From Bryobacterales bacterium (lineage in GTDB: Bacteria > Acidobacteriota > Terriglobia > Bryobacterales > Bryobacteraceae): a DNA stretch of 35,557 bases. The notes under the pieces were generated by a model. It worked only from the letters and a program-made list of their open reading frames with translations, was not told where the DNA came from and searched no databases. Where the stretch lies: the NCBI GenBank assembly GCA_003163855.1, contig PLRJ01000019.1:6996-42552 (forward strand). Direction: 5' to 3'. This document shows positions 33,171 to 35,557 of this stretch, in pieces (position 1 is the stretch's first letter; the number at the start of each line of letters is the position of its first letter). The position numbers and the translations under genes were made by a program.

Positions 33171-34481
33171 TTGCCTTTTGTCGTCCGACGTGGGATTCTC
33201 CGATTACCATATTTGCCGCATACCACCGACCCATCCCCCACAGCCGCGTGTTCGCTCTCAACAGAGGCGAGGGTAATTCAACTCTGCGCGTATGCCGCCC
33301 CGAATGATCTGGCGCGTGCCGAACTTTCACAGCTATCGAGAGAAAACATTTGTTGGCCAGACGTGGTAACTCTTGCCCGGTTTAACCAGATCGTTCCCCT
33401 CGTGTATACGCGGCTTACGGAGGAAGGTGCTGGTATACCCGATACGGTGTTGCAAACACTGGCAGCCGAGACAAACGCCATCGTCGGCTGGAACCTCAAA
33501 CTCGCCGGGGAACTTCTACTTCTTCTTTCCCATTTGCGCGCCCACGGAATCAAAGCGGTTCCCTTCAAAGGCCCTCCGCTGGCCTGCGAACTTTATGGTG
33601 GCTTAAAACTGAGACAGTGCCGCGATCTCGATATTTTTGTCGCTCAGTCTCAGATGTTGGACGCTCTGCGGCTGCTCGAAACCCGCGGGTACCAACTGGA
33701 TCTTAAGTACCAGGACGTCATAAAGTGCGATAAGCCCGCAGGCCATCATAAAGACGTTCTTATCGTAAACCCCGTAAACCGGGTAAACATTGAGATTCAC
33801 TGGGCGGCTTGTGAACCTGACTTCGATGACAAGCTTGCTTCCACTGATTATTGGAGTTCGGAAACAACTGTCTCTTTGCTGGGTGAGCCTGTGCCGATTC
33901 CTGAACCGGAGAACCTTCTTGTCTTACTCGTGATTCATGGTTCACGGCATCATTGGAATAGCCTGAAGTTGCTTTGCGACATCGCGCAACTGCTTACTGT
34001 TTATCCGAATCTCGATTTAGAAGCGGTCGCGACCAAGCTTCCAGGGCTCTGGAGAACTCGCTTGCTTCTGATTCCACTCGCGCTGGTGAATTCTCTCTGG
34101 AACGTTCCATTACCAGCCTGGGTGTTGAGCCTGATTTCGAGCGATAATACCGTGTTTGACCAAGCACGCGCTATTTCTGAGAGTCTCTTTGCAGTAGCCG
34201 GCGACAATCCAAGCGCTTTAAGAAAAGCGGCCGCCACGATGATCTCGCAACAGTCCCTACAACTCAGTTCTTCCCGGAACCCCCGGGACCGCGTCCATAT
34301 CGCTCTTCGAGTTCTTAGACGTTTAGTACTTCCGAACGATCTCGACAAACAATTCAGCGCGTTACCTCGCCGCTTTCCGGTTCTATCCGGGTTCTTCAGA
34401 CCTGTTCGGCTTATCAAAACGTATGGCATGGACATCTGTCTAGGCACAATGCGCAAGCTGTGGCGGGCAATCCTCCGATAG
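33171..34481 (+). CDS. Nucleotidyltransferase-fold family protein (NTP_transf_5-like)
   Basis: 436 residues from a TTG at 33171 that has AAAGG six bases upstream; another TTG at 33213 is possible. The core shows the family pattern: a helix with L-R-A-H-G-I-K-A-V-P-F-K-G-P-P-L-A (residues 122-138), then L-Y-G-G-L-K-L-R-Q-C-R-D-L-D-I-F-V (141-157) with the metal-binding D-x-D at 152-154, and I-E-I-H-W (207-211). The remainder is helical. Members of this family occur in lasso-peptide and HprK/PqqD neighbourhoods, where they are suspected to transfer nucleotides or otherwise modify peptides; no activity is firmly known to me. It is transcribed away from the kinase/PqqD pair, sharing a 175-base gap with it. 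No damage is seen. Confidence 0.88.
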   Translation: MPFVVRRGILRLPYLPHTTDPSPTAACSLSTEARVIQLCAYAAPNDLARAELSQLSRENICWPDVVTLARFNQIVPLVYTRLTEEGAGIPDTVLQTLAAETNAIVGWNLKLAGELLLLLSHLRAHGIKAVPFKGPPLACELYGGLKLRQCRDLDIFVAQSQMLDALRLLETRGYQLDLKYQDVIKCDKPAGHHKDVLIVNPVNRVNIEIHWAACEPDFDDKLASTDYWSSETTVSLLGEPVPIPEPENLLVLLVIHGSRHHWNSLKLLCDIAQLLTVYPNLDLEAVATKLPGLWRTRLLLIPLALVNSLWNVPLPAWVLSLISSDNTVFDQARAISESLFAVAGDNPSALRKAAATMISQQSLQLSSSRNPRDRVHIALRVLRRLVLPNDLDKQFSALPRRFPVLSGFFRPVRLIKTYGMDICLGTMRKLWRAILR

Positions 34482-34569
34482 ACCCATCTTATATTTAAAG
34501 CCTCGCCGGTCGGTCGGTACCGTTGGAACTTGCAAAGGCGGCATCAACACTGAGAACCTAACGGACACC

Positions 34570-35557
34570 TTGACGTCTCCCGCAGTCGCGATTAGCCCAG
34601 TAAGATCCACTTTTGGTGGCTTCGTCACTCGCGCTCTACAAGTGCTGTTTTGGGTGGGTGTCGCGGCGGGTCTTCTCCCGCTGTTGCTATTCGATTTCCT
34701 GCCCACCTCCGACGGCCCTGCCCACGTCTACAACTCCACGTTGCTGACCAGCTATTTTTCACCCAATGGATCTCCGGAGCGGCTCTATTTCATGCCGAAT
34801 CCAGGCGTGCCTCCGAATCTTATTGGGCACCTATTAGCCGCTCTTGCCATGTTGCTTGTGAACCCTTTGGCTGCCGAAAAAGTGCTCATCGGAATTTATG
34901 TAGTCGGTCTGCCACTGGCTTTCCGCTACGCGTTGCGCGCCGTCTCAACCAGGACAGAGGGACTTGAGTGCCTCATCTTCCCCTTTGTCTACAACATGCA
35001 TCTTCACTGGGGATTTTACAACTTTTGCTACGGCCTGATGCTTTACCTGGTTGGATTGGGGTTCTTTCTCCGCTTGTCGGGCCGGCCTGGCGTTTTCCGC
35101 TGGTTTGCATTAGCAACTATCCTGCTGTTGAATTACCTTTCACACATTCTAGGTCTCGCGGAACTTGGCGTCAGCATTCTGATACTGGTGGCATTCCAAC
35201 TGTGGACGCGCGCTCGCTCCTGGCGAGACTCTAAGGCTCTCATGCTATTTGTGGGGTCGGCATCCTTGCCTTCGGCGGTCGTCTATGGGCAATTCCTGCT
35301 GCGTCGTTTGCACATCCCCGGTGAGCTGTTGGAATGGCCAACTCTGAAGTACGCCGCTTACAACCTTCTCTGTCTTGCCCCGATCGCCACTTTCACGCGA
35401 GCGGAGCGCCTGATCGCCCTGGGAGTCGCTGCCTTCCTAGCAATACTGATCGTCGTTTCGGCGGTTGCCGCTGTTAAGCTCTCCAAACCGAAATATACCT
35501 GGGCATTCATGGTTGCTTCCGGTCTGCTATCGATATTCGTCTTTGTCTTTCCGGTGT
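34570..35557 (+). CDS. Multi-spanning membrane protein, GT-C-like (3' end cut by window edge)
   Basis: An uninterrupted rightward frame of 329 codons from a TTG at 34570 to the window edge. After a polar N-terminus of about 20 residues come a membrane helix and then L-P-T-S-D-G-P-A-H-V-Y (residues 44-54), an acidic motif in the first outside loop as in GT-C transferases. At least seven more helices follow; M-H-L-H-W-G-F-Y-N-F-C lies between two of them. No ATG is available upstream of the first helix, so TTG is used; GTG in the helix itself would be too late. The 88-base gap after the previous gene holds only a short CGGT repeat. Function is inferred from topology alone; the C-terminus is missing. 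Confidence 0.75.
   Translation, partial: MTSPAVAISPVRSTFGGFVTRALQVLFWVGVAAGLLPLLLFDFLPTSDGPAHVYNSTLLTSYFSPNGSPERLYFMPNPGVPPNLIGHLLAALAMLLVNPLAAEKVLIGIYVVGLPLAFRYALRAVSTRTEGLECLIFPFVYNMHLHWGFYNFCYGLMLYLVGLGFFLRLSGRPGVFRWFALATILLLNYLSHILGLAELGVSILILVAFQLWTRARSWRDSKALMLFVGSASLPSAVVYGQFLLRRLHIPGELLEWPTLKYAAYNLLCLAPIATFTRAERLIALGVAAFLAILIVVSAVAAVKLSKPKYTWAFMVASGLLSIFVFVFPV

Noticed and set aside
34507..34518. Three tandem CGGT units
   Set aside because: Too short to be a meaningful repeat.

Overview
The window is an exopolysaccharide / capsule-type biosynthesis locus of a Gram-negative bacterium. It contains a Wza-like outer-membrane export protein, a Wzz-like tyrosine autokinase, a WecA/MraY-type priming transferase, a Wzx-type flippase, two O-antigen ligase/polymerase-family membrane proteins, ten GT4 glycosyltransferases, one GT2 glycosyltransferase, three methyltransferases and an acyltransferase. 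No ribosomal or other taxonomic marker is present. The combination with a PqqD protein carrying an internal Tat-like segment, an HprK-like kinase and a nucleotidyltransferase-fold protein reminds me of Acidobacteriota. That assignment is inference only. There is no tRNA, rRNA, CRISPR array, transposase or phage gene, and no gene-free stretch exceeds 300 bases.

Layout. From about 30.05 kb down to the left edge everything reads leftward (minus strand), with gaps of a few bases or short overlaps. The order of transcription is: Wza-like exporter, Wzz/BY-kinase, priming transferase, O-antigen ligase-family protein, and a small FecR-like secreted protein followed by a candidate terminator. A candidate new promoter then precedes an FkbM methyltransferase, GT4, GT4, an O-antigen polymerase-like protein, GT4, GT4, an acyltransferase, four more GT4 genes, a family-24-type methyltransferase, GT4, the flippase, GT4, a GT2 enzyme, and finally multi-spanning GT-C-like membrane proteins with a small methyltransferase between them. 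The last membrane protein runs off the left edge.

Right of the exporter, a 290-base divergent gap leads to a rightward TPR-like gene whose signal peptide appears to lie upstream of its first usual start codon. It converges on a leftward two-gene unit (HprK-like kinase, then PqqD fusion protein). Facing away from that unit are a rightward nucleotidyltransferase-fold gene and a GT-C-like membrane protein that runs off the right edge.

How it works together (inference from families). The priming enzyme loads a sugar phosphate on undecaprenyl phosphate, and the GT4/GT2 enzymes extend it. The methyl- and acyltransferases may decorate the product. Wzx flips the repeat unit, one ligase/polymerase-family protein polymerises it, and the other may ligate or polymerise a second product. 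The BY-kinase controls chain length and the Wza-like protein exports the chain. The most unusual part is the kinase/PqqD/nucleotidyltransferase trio at 31.5-34.5 kb, which looks like a peptide- or protein-modification module placed beside the polysaccharide export genes. Several genes here appear to start with TTG, and start choices are explained in each entry.
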